Shown here piece by piece: positions 17,652 through 24,019 of a DNA stretch of 47,295 nucleotides. The DNA is from Candidatus Woesearchaeota archaeon (GTDB lineage: Archaea > Nanobdellota > Nanobdellia > Woesearchaeales > B29-G15). A program made the translations under genes and the position numbers. The stretch covers positions 1 to 47,295 of the forward strand of contig JAFCCU010000009.1 of assembly GCA_017610005.1 (NCBI GenBank), read 5' to 3'. Each line of letters opens with the position of its first letter. The first letter of the stretch is position 1. The notes under the pieces are model-generated. The model did no database searches, was not told the DNA's origin, and worked only from the letters and a program-made list of their open reading frames with translations.

Positions 17652-18469
17652 AACTTCCAAATTGGATAGAAGTTAAGGATTTTAATAGGGTAGATTATGC
17701 AAAAACTCTTGAAAAATTATATGGGGTAAATACTGTTTGTATGAGTGCAAATTGCCCTAATCGCTATGAATGTTTTGCTAGTGGTACTGCAACTTTTATG
17801 ATTTTGGGGAATATTTGTACAAGGAATTGTAAATATTGTGCTATTAATTCAGGAGTGCCTGAACCTATTGATTTAGATGAACCAAAGAAGATTGCAAAAA
17901 TATCTAAAAATTTAAATTTAAATTATGTTGTAATAACTTGCGTTTCTAGAGATGATTTAAAAGATGGAGGGGCAAGAGTCTTTGTTAAAACTATTAGAGA
18001 GATTAGAAAGTTACTTCCTTGCAAAATTGAACTTTTAATTTCAGACCTTAATGGAAACCCAGATGCACTAAATAAAATCTTAAAAGAGAAACCAGATGTT
18101 CTTAACCATAATATTGAAGTTGTTAAGGCATTATTTCCTATTTTGCGTCCTGAGGGAGATTATTTGCGTTCTTTAGAACTTTTAAAAAAATCAGAAAAAC
18201 TTGTAACAAAATCTGGATTGATGGTGGGTTTTGGAGAAACAATGGAAGAGATTATGGAGACTCTACAAGATCTAGCAAAAGTAAATGTAGATATTTTAAC
18301 AATTGGCCAATATCTTCAGCCAAGTAAAAATCATTCACCTGTAAAAAAATATTACACTCCAGAAGAATTTAAGGTTTTAGAAAAAAAAGCAAAAGTCTTA
18401 GGCTTCAAAAAAGTTTTTGCAGGCCCATTAGTTAGATCTTCATATCACGCAAAAGAGGTTGCAAAATGA
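17636..18469 (+). CDS. lipA: Lipoyl synthase
   Basis: A 277-residue radical SAM enzyme that inserts two sulfurs into a protein-bound octanoyl group. The auxiliary iron-sulfur cluster motif C-x4-C-x5-C (CMSANCPNRYEC, about 35-46) and the radical SAM motif CTRNCKYC (about 61-68) are both intact. The C-terminal RSSYHA carries the conserved serine that ligates the auxiliary cluster. VSRDDLKDGGARVF and FGETMEEIMETL are further family segments. The start overlaps the H-protein gene by 16 bases and the end overlaps lplA by ATGA. Classical LipA is less common in archaea than the LipS1/S2 type. Confidence 0.95.
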   Translation: MSSSLKLPNWIEVKDFNRVDYAKTLEKLYGVNTVCMSANCPNRYECFASGTATFMILGNICTRNCKYCAINSGVPEPIDLDEPKKIAKISKNLNLNYVVITCVSRDDLKDGGARVFVKTIREIRKLLPCKIELLISDLNGNPDALNKILKEKPDVLNHNIEVVKALFPILRPEGDYLRSLELLKKSEKLVTKSGLMVGFGETMEEIMETLQDLAKVNVDILTIGQYLQPSKNHSPVKKYYTPEEFKVLEKKAKVLGFKKVFAGPLVRSSYHAKEVAK

Positions 18470-19212
18470 GATTTTTACCAGTAATTAAAACAAATGGCGC
18501 AAAGCAAATGGCAATAGATGAAGCAATGCTAGAAGCAAGAGCTAAGGGACTTATTCCGAATACATTAAGATTTTTCACCTGGAAACCAAGCTGTGTTACA
18601 ATTGGTTATTTCCAATCAGCTAAAAGGGAAGTTGACTTTGAAAAAGCAAAAGAATTGGGGGTAGATGTTGTAAGAAGATACACTGGAGGCGGAGCAGTGT
18701 TTCATGATGCAGAATTAACATACTCTTTGGTAATGGGGGAAGATGAACTGCCAAAAGATATAGTAAAATCTTACGAAATAATCTGCTCTTTTATTGTTAA
18801 GGGCCTTGAAAAGTTAGGGATTAAAGGCACATTTCATCCAATCAATGATATAATTGTAAATGGCAGGAAAATCTCAGGCAATGCCCAAACAAGAAAGAAA
18901 GGAGTTTTGCTGCAACATGGCACTATCCTTCTAGATATTGATGTTGATAAGATGTTCTCTCTTCTATTAGTTCCTGATGAAAAATTAAAGGATAAAATGA
19001 TTAAAGTAGTAAAGGATCGTGTGACATGTTTAAACCAAGAAGCAAGAGAAAAAGTTCCTTTTGATGCCCTTATTGAAAGCTTCAAAGAGGGATTTGAAGA
19101 AACATTTAATACAGCACTAGAACCAGGTAATTTAACTGAATTTGAAATAATGGAAGCTGAAAGGCTCGCCAAAGAAAAATATGGTTCAGAGGAGTACTTA
19201 CAATGCAGATAG
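18466..19212 (+). CDS. lplA: Lipoate-protein ligase, catalytic subunit
   Basis: A 248-residue catalytic domain that adenylates lipoate or octanoate and transfers it to the carrier lysine. Conserved elements are RRYTGGGAVFHDAELTYSL at about residues 70-88, the NDIIVNGRKISGNAQ loop with the catalytic Lys at about 125-139, and LLQHGTILLDID. The accessory C-terminal domain is absent and encoded separately by the next gene, as in Thermoplasma LplA/LplB. Overlaps lipA by four bases and lplB by ten. Confidence 0.93.
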   Translation: MRFLPVIKTNGAKQMAIDEAMLEARAKGLIPNTLRFFTWKPSCVTIGYFQSAKREVDFEKAKELGVDVVRRYTGGGAVFHDAELTYSLVMGEDELPKDIVKSYEIICSFIVKGLEKLGIKGTFHPINDIIVNGRKISGNAQTRKKGVLLQHGTILLDIDVDKMFSLLLVPDEKLKDKMIKVVKDRVTCLNQEAREKVPFDALIESFKEGFEETFNTALEPGNLTEFEIMEAERLAKEKYGSEEYLQCR

Positions 19213-19469
19213 ATTATAAAGCACAAAAACTGTTAAGATTAGATGTAGAAATAATTGATAATATAATAAAAACTATAAAAATCACTGGAGACTTCTTTAT
19301 TCATCCCGAGGACAAAATAGAAGATATTGAGAATTTATTAAAAGATTTAAGCGTTGATCAAGTGGCAAGTAAACTAAAAGAATTTATTAAAAAAAATAAT
19401 GTCCAAGTAATAGGCTTTACGCCTGATGATTTGCAAATAGCTATCACACAAAACATTATAAAGAATTGA
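19203..19469 (+). CDS. lplB: Lipoate-protein ligase accessory subunit LplB
   Basis: An 88-residue protein matching the C-terminal accessory domain of lipoate-protein ligases. It has KLLRLDVEIIDNIIKTIKIT at about residues 9-28, then the hallmark GDFFIHPED (about 29-37) and a terminal helical region. In archaeal two-part ligases this subunit is needed for the adenylation step. The start lies inside lplA (ten-base overlap), so it is translationally coupled and completes the DsbD-gcvH-lipA-lplA-lplB operon. Confidence 0.9.
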   Translation: MQIDYKAQKLLRLDVEIIDNIIKTIKITGDFFIHPEDKIEDIENLLKDLSVDQVASKLKEFIKKNNVQVIGFTPDDLQIAITQNIIKN

Positions 19470-19485
19470 TATAAGCTTAATCTAC

Positions 19486-20253
19486 ATGAAATTAATCAAA
19501 GCTCCGTTCTCAGGAGGCTCTCTTGGAAAGAACCTTGGCTGCGAAAAAGCTCCAGATGCCATCCTTGCAGAGTTAAAATCAAGTGATCACACAATCAACT
19601 TAAATTTAGATAATTCTAATATTGAATCTTCATTCCAGGCAATACAAGAAACAATTGCAAGCCTTGACGAAAAATTTATCCTTGTTGGTGGAGACCACAG
19701 CATTACTTACCCTTCTTTCTTAGGCTTTTTAAAAAATAATCCCAGGGCAGGATTATTGGTTTTAGATGCCCATGCAGACTCAGTAAACAATTTTGATCCC
19801 CCCACTCATGAGGATTTTATTAAAACTCTAATTGAAAGGGGAGTGCCACCAGAGAATATTGTTTTAGTAGGGATTCGAGGGATGCACAAGATTGAAGCAG
19901 ATTATCTAAAAAGAAAAAACGTGCAAATTTTTCACATGACAAATTGCCACGAGGTAGGTATAACTAATCTTACTACTGCAATAATGGAATTTTGCTCAAA
20001 ATACCCAAGTTTATATTTATCAATTGATATTGATGTTGCAGATCCCGCATTTGCCCCAGGTACAGGCTATTTAGAACCCGGAGGGCTCTCAAGCAGAGAA
20101 CTTTTACAGATGGTTCAAAGGATTGGGATGATGAGAAAATTAAGAGGTGCCGACCTTGTCGAAGTCAACCCAGATAAGGATATTAATGAAATGACAATTA
20201 AGCTCGCAGCGAGAATTGTCCATGAATTAAACAAAACCTTTAAAAAGGAGTAA
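19486..20253 (+). CDS. Ureohydrolase (agmatinase/arginase family)
   Basis: A 255-residue binuclear-manganese hydrolase. Metal ligands are all present: LVGGDHSITYPS (His, about residue 70), VLDAHADS (about 90-97) and LSIDIDVADPAFAPGTG (about 183-199). Such enzymes release urea or ammonia from guanidino compounds (agmatine, arginine) or from formiminoglutamate. The sequence alone does not fix the substrate. Length is slightly short for agmatinase. It starts 16 bases after lplB, with a weak TATA-like GATATAAGC between, and is followed 20 bases later by eS17. Confidence 0.9.
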   Translation: MKLIKAPFSGGSLGKNLGCEKAPDAILAELKSSDHTINLNLDNSNIESSFQAIQETIASLDEKFILVGGDHSITYPSFLGFLKNNPRAGLLVLDAHADSVNNFDPPTHEDFIKTLIERGVPPENIVLVGIRGMHKIEADYLKRKNVQIFHMTNCHEVGITNLTTAIMEFCSKYPSLYLSIDIDVADPAFAPGTGYLEPGGLSSRELLQMVQRIGMMRKLRGADLVEVNPDKDINEMTIKLAARIVHELNKTFKKE

Positions 20254-20273
20254 CTAATTCTGAAAAAGTAAGT

Positions 20274-20468
20274 ATGGGAAGAATAAAAACAACTCCGGTT
20301 AAAAGAGCAACAATCGCCCTATTTAAGGAGCATGGTGATATATTCACAAGCGACTTCAAAGAAAATAAAGCTAAGGTTAGTGAGCATTTGCAGATACGTT
20401 CTAAAAAAATTAGAAACGTTATAGCAGGGTATGTTACTCGACTTAAGAACCGCGGAAATACTGAGTAA
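20274..20468 (+). CDS. rps17e: 30S ribosomal protein eS17
   Basis: A 64-residue archaeal S17e protein, whose short form lacks the eukaryotic extension. The matching segments are MGRIKTTPVKRATIALF, DIFTSDFKENKAKV at about residues 22-35 and the conserved SKKIRNVIAGYVTRLKNR near the C terminus. It is followed directly by the Alba gene with a GGAGGT ribosome-binding sequence abutting the eS17 stop. Confidence 0.93.
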   Translation: MGRIKTTPVKRATIALFKEHGDIFTSDFKENKAKVSEHLQIRSKKIRNVIAGYVTRLKNRGNTE

Positions 20469-20483
20469 TTGGAGGTAAGTGAG

Positions 20484-20768
20484 ATGACAGATAACGATAA
20501 TTCTATTTTTGTAGGGAATAAACCCTTTATGAATTATGTGACAGCAGTGGTTATGCAATTTACAACAAAAAATGCTAAAACAGTGATTGTGAAAGCAAGA
20601 GGCAAATTTATTGCTAAAGCAGTAGACATTTCAGAAGTAGCATCAAAAAGATTTCTTGACAACTTAGCTGCAAGCAAAGTCAAGATTGACTCAGAGGAAT
20701 TCAAAAACGACGAAGGAAAAGACATCCGCGTCAGCTCAATTGAAATAACTCTAACAAAGAAAAAGTAA
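20484..20768 (+). CDS. albA: DNA/RNA-binding protein Alba
   Basis: A 94-residue Alba chromatin/RNA-binding protein. Family features are IFVGNKPFMNYVTAVVMQF at the N terminus, VIVKARGKFIAKAVDISEVA with the nucleic-acid-binding basic loop at about residues 34-53, and the C-terminal strand SSIEITLTKK. The ATG at 20484 is chosen because GGAGGT (20470-20475) precedes it by eight bases; an upstream in-frame TTG directly after the eS17 stop is unlikely. Poly-T follows the stop. Confidence 0.95.
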   Translation: MTDNDNSIFVGNKPFMNYVTAVVMQFTTKNAKTVIVKARGKFIAKAVDISEVASKRFLDNLAASKVKIDSEEFKNDEGKDIRVSSIEITLTKKK

Positions 20769-20785
20769 ATTTTTTTCTTCTTTTA
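20769..20785 (+). terminator. Poly-T terminator after Alba
   Basis: The T-rich run ATTTTTTTCTTCTTTTAA immediately after the Alba stop is a typical archaeal intrinsic termination signal ending the eS17-Alba transcript. Confidence 0.6.
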
Positions 20786-20800
20786 ACAGTAAGGTTTTAA

Positions 20801-20820
20801 AGCAAACGGAAAGATCCGTT
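20801..20820 (+). other. Hairpin upstream of duplicated segment
   Basis: AAACGGA-AAGA-TCCGTTT forms a seven-base-pair hairpin, about 14 bases before the first copy of the duplicated segment. The second copy is preceded by a different nine-base-pair hairpin (21011-21031), so position, not sequence, is conserved. Confidence 0.5.
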
Positions 20821-20834
20821 TGATCGATCTTGGC

Positions 20835-20894
20835 GGGATGCGGTCTGCGACCTTACCCACCTAACAAAACCTTTAAAAACTAATTCTCAAGACT
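20835..20894 (+). repeat. Duplicated 60-base segment, copy 1
   Basis: This 60-base stretch starting GGGATGCGGTCTGCG is repeated exactly at 21045-21104, 210 bases downstream. It contains CCTTTAAAAAC, a likely TATA box of the tRNA-Arg locus, and a GGTC-TGC-GACC mini-hairpin. Its first half is not recognised. Confidence 0.85.
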
Positions 20895-20900
20895 TAATAG

Positions 20901-20971
20901 TCTGGAGTCAGGAGTATGGGGTCTGGAGAAATATATACTCCAAACTGCAGACTGCGTACTGCAGACTGACA
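20901..20971. repeat. Opposed runs of seven-base repeats
   Basis: Units TCTGGAG, TCAGGAG, TATGGGG, TCTGGAG (20901-20928) are followed by ACTCCAA, ACTGCAG, ACTGCGT, ACTGCAG, ACTGACA (20937-20971) in the opposite orientation. The second run stops one base before the tRNA-like 5' half at 20973. They are degenerate relatives of the array at 6682-6848. Confidence 0.7.
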
Positions 20972-20972
20972 A

Positions 20973-21003
20973 GCACCCGTAGCATAGTCTGGATAATGCG
21001 ACA
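20973..21003 (+). pseudogene. Partial tRNA-Arg 5' half (duplicate)
   Basis: These 31 bases equal the first 31 bases of the complete tRNA-Arg at 21138, from acceptor GCACCCG through the D-arm into the anticodon stem (GCGACA). The sequence then diverges (CCCATCC plus a hairpin). No T-arm or acceptor partner follows, so it is a tRNA fragment from a local duplication unless it is a half-gene for trans-splicing. Confidence 0.75.
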
Positions 21004-21044
21004 CCCATCCAAATCTTTTAGAAAAAGATTTGATAGAAAATGAT

Positions 21045-21104
21045 GGGATGCGGTCTGCGACCTTACCCACCTAACAAAACCTTTAAAAACTAATTCTCAA
21101 GACT
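21045..21104 (+). repeat. Duplicated 60-base segment, copy 2
   Basis: Exact second copy of 20835-20894, including the TATA-like CCTTTAAAAAC at 21080-21090. It is about 50 bases before the complete tRNA-Arg and could be its promoter. Confidence 0.85.
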
Positions 21105-21136
21105 CCAAACTGCAGACTCCAAACTGCAGACTGACA
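21102..21136. repeat. Seven-base repeats preceding tRNA-Arg
   Basis: ACTCCAA, ACTGCAG, ACTCCAA, ACTGCAG, ACTGACA: five consecutive seven-base units ending one base before the tRNA 5' end at 21138, as in the upstream copy. Confidence 0.75.
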
Positions 21137-21137
21137 A

Positions 21138-21259
21138 GCACCCGTAGCATAGTCTGGATAATGCGACAGCCTCCTATTAAAAACCAAGGTTTTTAATCCG
21201 ACAAAACCTTCGGTTTAGAAGTAAGCTGTAGATCCGGAGTTCGAATCTCCGCGGGTGCG
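21138..21259 (+). tRNA. tRNA-Arg (CCT anticodon) with 47-base intron
   Basis: Acceptor GCACCCG/CGGGTGC, D-stem GCAT/ATGC, anticodon stem ACAGC/GCTGT, T-arm CGGAG-TTCGAAT-CTCCG, discriminator G. The loop CTCCTA gives anticodon CCT (codon AGG). A 47-base intron (21177-21223) sits at position 37/38 and contains an AAAAACC/GGTTTTT hairpin. The intron ends TAGAAGTA, similar to the tRNA-Lys intron end CAGAAGAA. The final bases also begin the 48-base repeat that follows. Confidence 0.88.
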
Positions 21260-21407
21260 TTTCAGCTCACGCGGGCCTGGAACATAGTGACTTCGTCCGC
21301 GGGTGCGTTTCAGCTCACGCGGGCCTGGAACATAGTGACTTCGTCCGCGGGTGCGTTTCAGCTCACGCGGGCCTGGAACATAGTGACTTCGTCCGCGGGT
21401 GCGTTTC
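21259..21407 (+). repeat. 48-base GC-rich tandem repeat, three copies
   Basis: Three exact copies begin at 21259, 21307 and 21355, with a five-base partial fourth. Each ends TCCGCGGGTGC, identical to the last 11 bases of the tRNA-Arg acceptor/T-stem strand. About 62% G+C (30 of 48) against an AT-rich background. No coding or spacer pattern; it appears as tandem insertions regenerating the tRNA 3' end. Confidence 0.9.
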
Positions 21408-21419
21408 TTAAGTCGTAAC

Positions 21420-21430
21420 CTTTTTATACT
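21420..21430 (+). promoter_or_regulatory. TATA box for flippase-like gene
   Basis: CTTTTTATACT lies about 25 bases before the ATG at 21454, indicating leaderless initiation just after the tRNA repeat region. Confidence 0.55.
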
Positions 21431-21453
21431 GCACTCATTTTTACAAGTATATA

Positions 21454-22479
21454 ATGTTAGCAAAGTTAAAAAAAATATTTCAGGTGATTCTAGGCCTCGG
21501 TATTGGGGCTCTTTGTTTTTATTTTATTATTGGATATGCGGGTTTATCTGATATCTTTCAAAAGTTTGCTGGAATGGCAATTGGATGGATTGGACTTTTC
21601 TTTTTTATATCAATATGTATTGATTTAACCTTGGCCTTAAGATGGTGGGTAATTTTAAAGTATCACGGACATTATGTGCCTTATCCAATAATGCTTGCTT
21701 ATAGGATGATGGGTTATGCAGTTTCTTATATCACTCCTAGCGCTAGAGTTGGTGGAGAAGCAGTTAGAGCTTTAATGTTAAAGCGTCATGGCATCTCAAG
21801 TGCAGATGCTTTTTCTTCAGTAATCCTTGATAAGGCATTAGAATTAACAGCTTACATATTTTTTGGGGCTATTGGCGCTGTAATGGTTTTATTAACATTT
21901 AAAGTTCCTAAATTAACATATGTTTTAATGGTTGTTGCATTTGCCTTAACTGTATATTTAGAGTATAAATTTTTCTCAAAACTAAAATCTCCTGATAAGC
22001 TTTTTTTAGGGATTGGGAAAAAATGGAGATTATTAAAGTACAATTGGGGAAAGAAACTGTTTGCAAAGCTTGATGAGATTGAGGAAAGTATGTCAGCTTT
22101 TTTAAATTACTCAATGAAGGGCTTTTTAATTGCAATTTTAATGTCTGGATTTCTATGGCTTTTAATGTTTGCAGAGTATTGGGTAATAATGCAAATGCTC
22201 GGACATCCAACTTCACTGGTCCACATCTTTTTAATAGGAGTTTTTTTAGGAATATCTTTAATGATCCCGGTTCCAGCAGCATTAGGAGTTATGGAAGGCG
22301 GGCAAGGGTCTTTATTTAAGATGCTTGGAAAAGAAGCATCTTTGGGAGTTGCTTTTAGTTTAATGATTAGGGCAAGAGACCTTGTGAGATTATTTGTAGG
22401 ATTTTGGTTTTTATCACATTACGGAGTGAGTTTCCTTGGTAAGAAAAAAAACAATGGCACTTCTCGAGATAAAACTTGA
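21454..22479 (+). CDS. Flippase-like (UPF0104/LPG synthase TM-domain) membrane protein
   Basis: A 341-residue protein with about eight membrane helices of the lysylphosphatidylglycerol synthase transmembrane/UPF0104 family. Conserved parts are ALRWWVILKYHG near residues 61-72, SYITPSARVGGEAVRALMLK at about 91-110, and SLMIPVPAALGVMEGGQGSL at about 268-287. Family members are linked to lipid or polyprenyl-sugar flipping. No catalytic synthase domain is attached. The following small gene overlaps its 3' end by 26 bases. Confidence 0.88.
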   Translation: MLAKLKKIFQVILGLGIGALCFYFIIGYAGLSDIFQKFAGMAIGWIGLFFFISICIDLTLALRWWVILKYHGHYVPYPIMLAYRMMGYAVSYITPSARVGGEAVRALMLKRHGISSADAFSSVILDKALELTAYIFFGAIGAVMVLLTFKVPKLTYVLMVVAFALTVYLEYKFFSKLKSPDKLFLGIGKKWRLLKYNWGKKLFAKLDEIEESMSAFLNYSMKGFLIAILMSGFLWLLMFAEYWVIMQMLGHPTSLVHIFLIGVFLGISLMIPVPAALGVMEGGQGSLFKMLGKEASLGVAFSLMIRARDLVRLFVGFWFLSHYGVSFLGKKKNNGTSRDKT

Positions 22480-22717
22480 GAGATTAAAAATTGAAAGAGA
22501 AAAAGCAGTTTTAGTGTTAAATAAAGCTTTGTTAATTTACTTTTTTTTCTTAACTGTAGCAATATTGGGATTTATAAACGGCTTAATCAAGGTAAAATAT
22601 TTAAACATTTTAGTGATTATGGGATTTATTGTTTTATTTGTTGGAACAGTGCCCTACATAAAAACCTCAAGAAAAGAGGAAAAGGAGCTTGACAGGCTTG
22701 AGCAAGAGTTAAAATGA
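22454..22717 (+). CDS. Small membrane protein with flanking coiled coils
   Basis: An 87-residue protein. A charged N-terminal helix (LEIKLERLKIEREKAVL) precedes two hydrophobic helices (about residues 24-44 and 50-69), then a charged C-terminal helix (RKEEKELDRLEQEL). The ATG at 22454 is preferred over a TTG at 22436. The gene starts inside the flippase-like gene and overlaps the pilin gene by ATGA, so three surface-related genes form one transcript. Function unknown. Confidence 0.65.
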   Translation: MALLEIKLERLKIEREKAVLVLNKALLIYFFFLTVAILGFINGLIKVKYLNILVIMGFIVLFVGTVPYIKTSRKEEKELDRLEQELK

Positions 22718-23175
22718 GAAATCAAGGAATGTCTCCATTAATTGCAACAGTAGTTTTAATTGCATTTGCAGTGGCATTAGGTGCAGTTGTTATGAATATT
22801 GGAGCAAATCTTGTTGAAAATGAGATGAATGAATCTGCGAAGTGCCACGCATTAAACTATCAGGTGAGAACTCAAATTGGAAAAGATTTTGCTGTTTGTT
22901 TTTCTGATACTTATATTAAATTTGATGTTGAATCAATCAAAGGGAAAATAGATGGTTTGAAATTTGCAGCGTTTGGAGTGGATTCGATTTATAGAAATGC
23001 AAATGTATTGCCTGATAGACTTGTACCAGGAGAACCCTTAAGAATCCAAATACCTTTTGATATAGATCAATATGGGGATATCTTAGAGGTTCAATTATTC
23101 CCTATTCTTGGGCAAGACCAACATGCTTATCTTTGTGAAATCCCAATGACTGTTGGTAACGTTGGGAGATGTTAA
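22714..23175 (+). CDS. Archaeal type IV pilin-like protein
   Basis: A 153-residue protein with a class III signal peptide: MRNQG followed directly by MSPLIATVVLIAFAVALGAV, the archaeal pilin/archaellin N-terminal hydrophobic helix. Processing by a prepilin peptidase after Gly5 is expected. The remaining 120 residues form a globular head with four cysteines (CHALNYQ, AVCFSD, YLCEIP and a terminal GRC), possibly disulfide-bonded. No pilus assembly ATPase gene is in the window. It overlaps the preceding gene by four bases. Confidence 0.82.
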   Translation: MRNQGMSPLIATVVLIAFAVALGAVVMNIGANLVENEMNESAKCHALNYQVRTQIGKDFAVCFSDTYIKFDVESIKGKIDGLKFAAFGVDSIYRNANVLPDRLVPGEPLRIQIPFDIDQYGDILEVQLFPILGQDQHAYLCEIPMTVGNVGRC

Positions 23176-23212
23176 GCAAAAGTTTATATAATCCTTTTTC
23201 TATTTTTTTTCA

Positions 23213-23965
23213 ATGGAACTAGAACTTTTTCTAGAAAAGTCAGTAGAACAAAATGCTTCTATATATTTTGAAAAAGCCAAAAAAGCCAAATCAAAATTAG
23301 AGGGGGCTAAAGAGGCATTGGAAAACTCCAAGATAAAACTTGAGAAATTAAAGAAAAACGCAATTATTGCAAAAGAAAAGCTAGAAAAAGTTGTAAGAAA
23401 AAAAGAATGGTTTGAAAAATTTAGGTGGTTTTATTCAAGCACAGGCAAATTAATTTTGTTAGGAAGAGATGCTACTACAAATGAAATATTAATTAAAAAA
23501 CATCTTGAAAAAACTGATTTAGTGTTTCATATTGATGTAATGAAGGGGCCTTTTTGTATCTTAAAAGGAGATGATGAACCAACAATTGAAGAAGCAGCAA
23601 ATGCCACTGGGGCATTCTCTGAGGCTTGGAAAAGAGGTCTTGCTGAAGTGGAAGTCTTCAAAGTTAACCCAGATCAGGTGAATAAACAAGCCCAATCAGG
23701 AGAGTATCTATCAAAGGGTATGTTTATGATTTATGGGAAAAAAGAATTCAAAAAAGCGAAAATTGAACTTGCATTAGGTATTTACAAGGGCGCTGTTATG
23801 TGTGGACCACCAGATGCAATTGAAAAAAATTGTGATAAAATCGTAAAAATATTTCCTGGTAAAGAAAAAGCATCAAAATTAGCAAAGATGATTCAACATA
23901 AATTAGGCGGCGGGGAATTAGATGATATTATTAGGGTATTACCTGCTGGCGGAAGTTCTCTTTAA
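23213..23965 (+). CDS. Stand-alone NFACT-R domain protein with coiled coil
   Basis: A 250-residue protein. Residues 15-62 form a Lys/Glu-rich coiled coil. From residue 62 on comes the NFACT-R (DUF814) domain: KKEWFEKFRWFYSSTGKLIL, LGRDATTNEILIKKHL, LVFHIDVMKGPFCILKG and ANATGAFSEAWKRGL. This is the RNA-binding C-terminal part of RqcH/NEMF-like ribosome quality-control factors. The N-terminal NFACT-N domain of full-length proteins (usually about 650 residues) is absent. A TATA element TTTATATAAT about 25 bases upstream supports the ATG at 23213 as a genuine start rather than a truncation. Confidence 0.85.
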   Translation: MELELFLEKSVEQNASIYFEKAKKAKSKLEGAKEALENSKIKLEKLKKNAIIAKEKLEKVVRKKEWFEKFRWFYSSTGKLILLGRDATTNEILIKKHLEKTDLVFHIDVMKGPFCILKGDDEPTIEEAANATGAFSEAWKRGLAEVEVFKVNPDQVNKQAQSGEYLSKGMFMIYGKKEFKKAKIELALGIYKGAVMCGPPDAIEKNCDKIVKIFPGKEKASKLAKMIQHKLGGGELDDIIRVLPAGGSSL

Positions 23966-23973
23966 TAAAAACA

Positions 23974-23986
23974 TAATCTTTTTATA
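23974..23986 (+). promoter_or_regulatory. TATA box for antiporter gene
   Basis: ATCTTTTTATAGG lies about 35-45 bases before the ATG at 24020, which also has a GAGGG ribosome-binding sequence. Confidence 0.45.
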
Positions 23987-24019
23987 GGAGAGAACTAGAA
24001 TTGATTAAAAAGAGGGAAA

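Noticed and set aside
20973-21003. Complete second tRNA-Arg gene
   Set aside because: Only the 5' half matches; no T33-containing loop, T-arm or acceptor partner follows.
21259-21407. Possible CRISPR array
   Set aside because: The copies are contiguous with no spacers and there are no cas genes in the window.
21215-21463. Minus-strand frame of 82 codons through the tRNA-Arg and 48-base repeats
   Set aside because: It exists only because 48 is a multiple of three, giving a repeated Arg/Gly/Tyr peptide. It overlaps a well-formed tRNA and has no ribosome-binding site or family resemblance.
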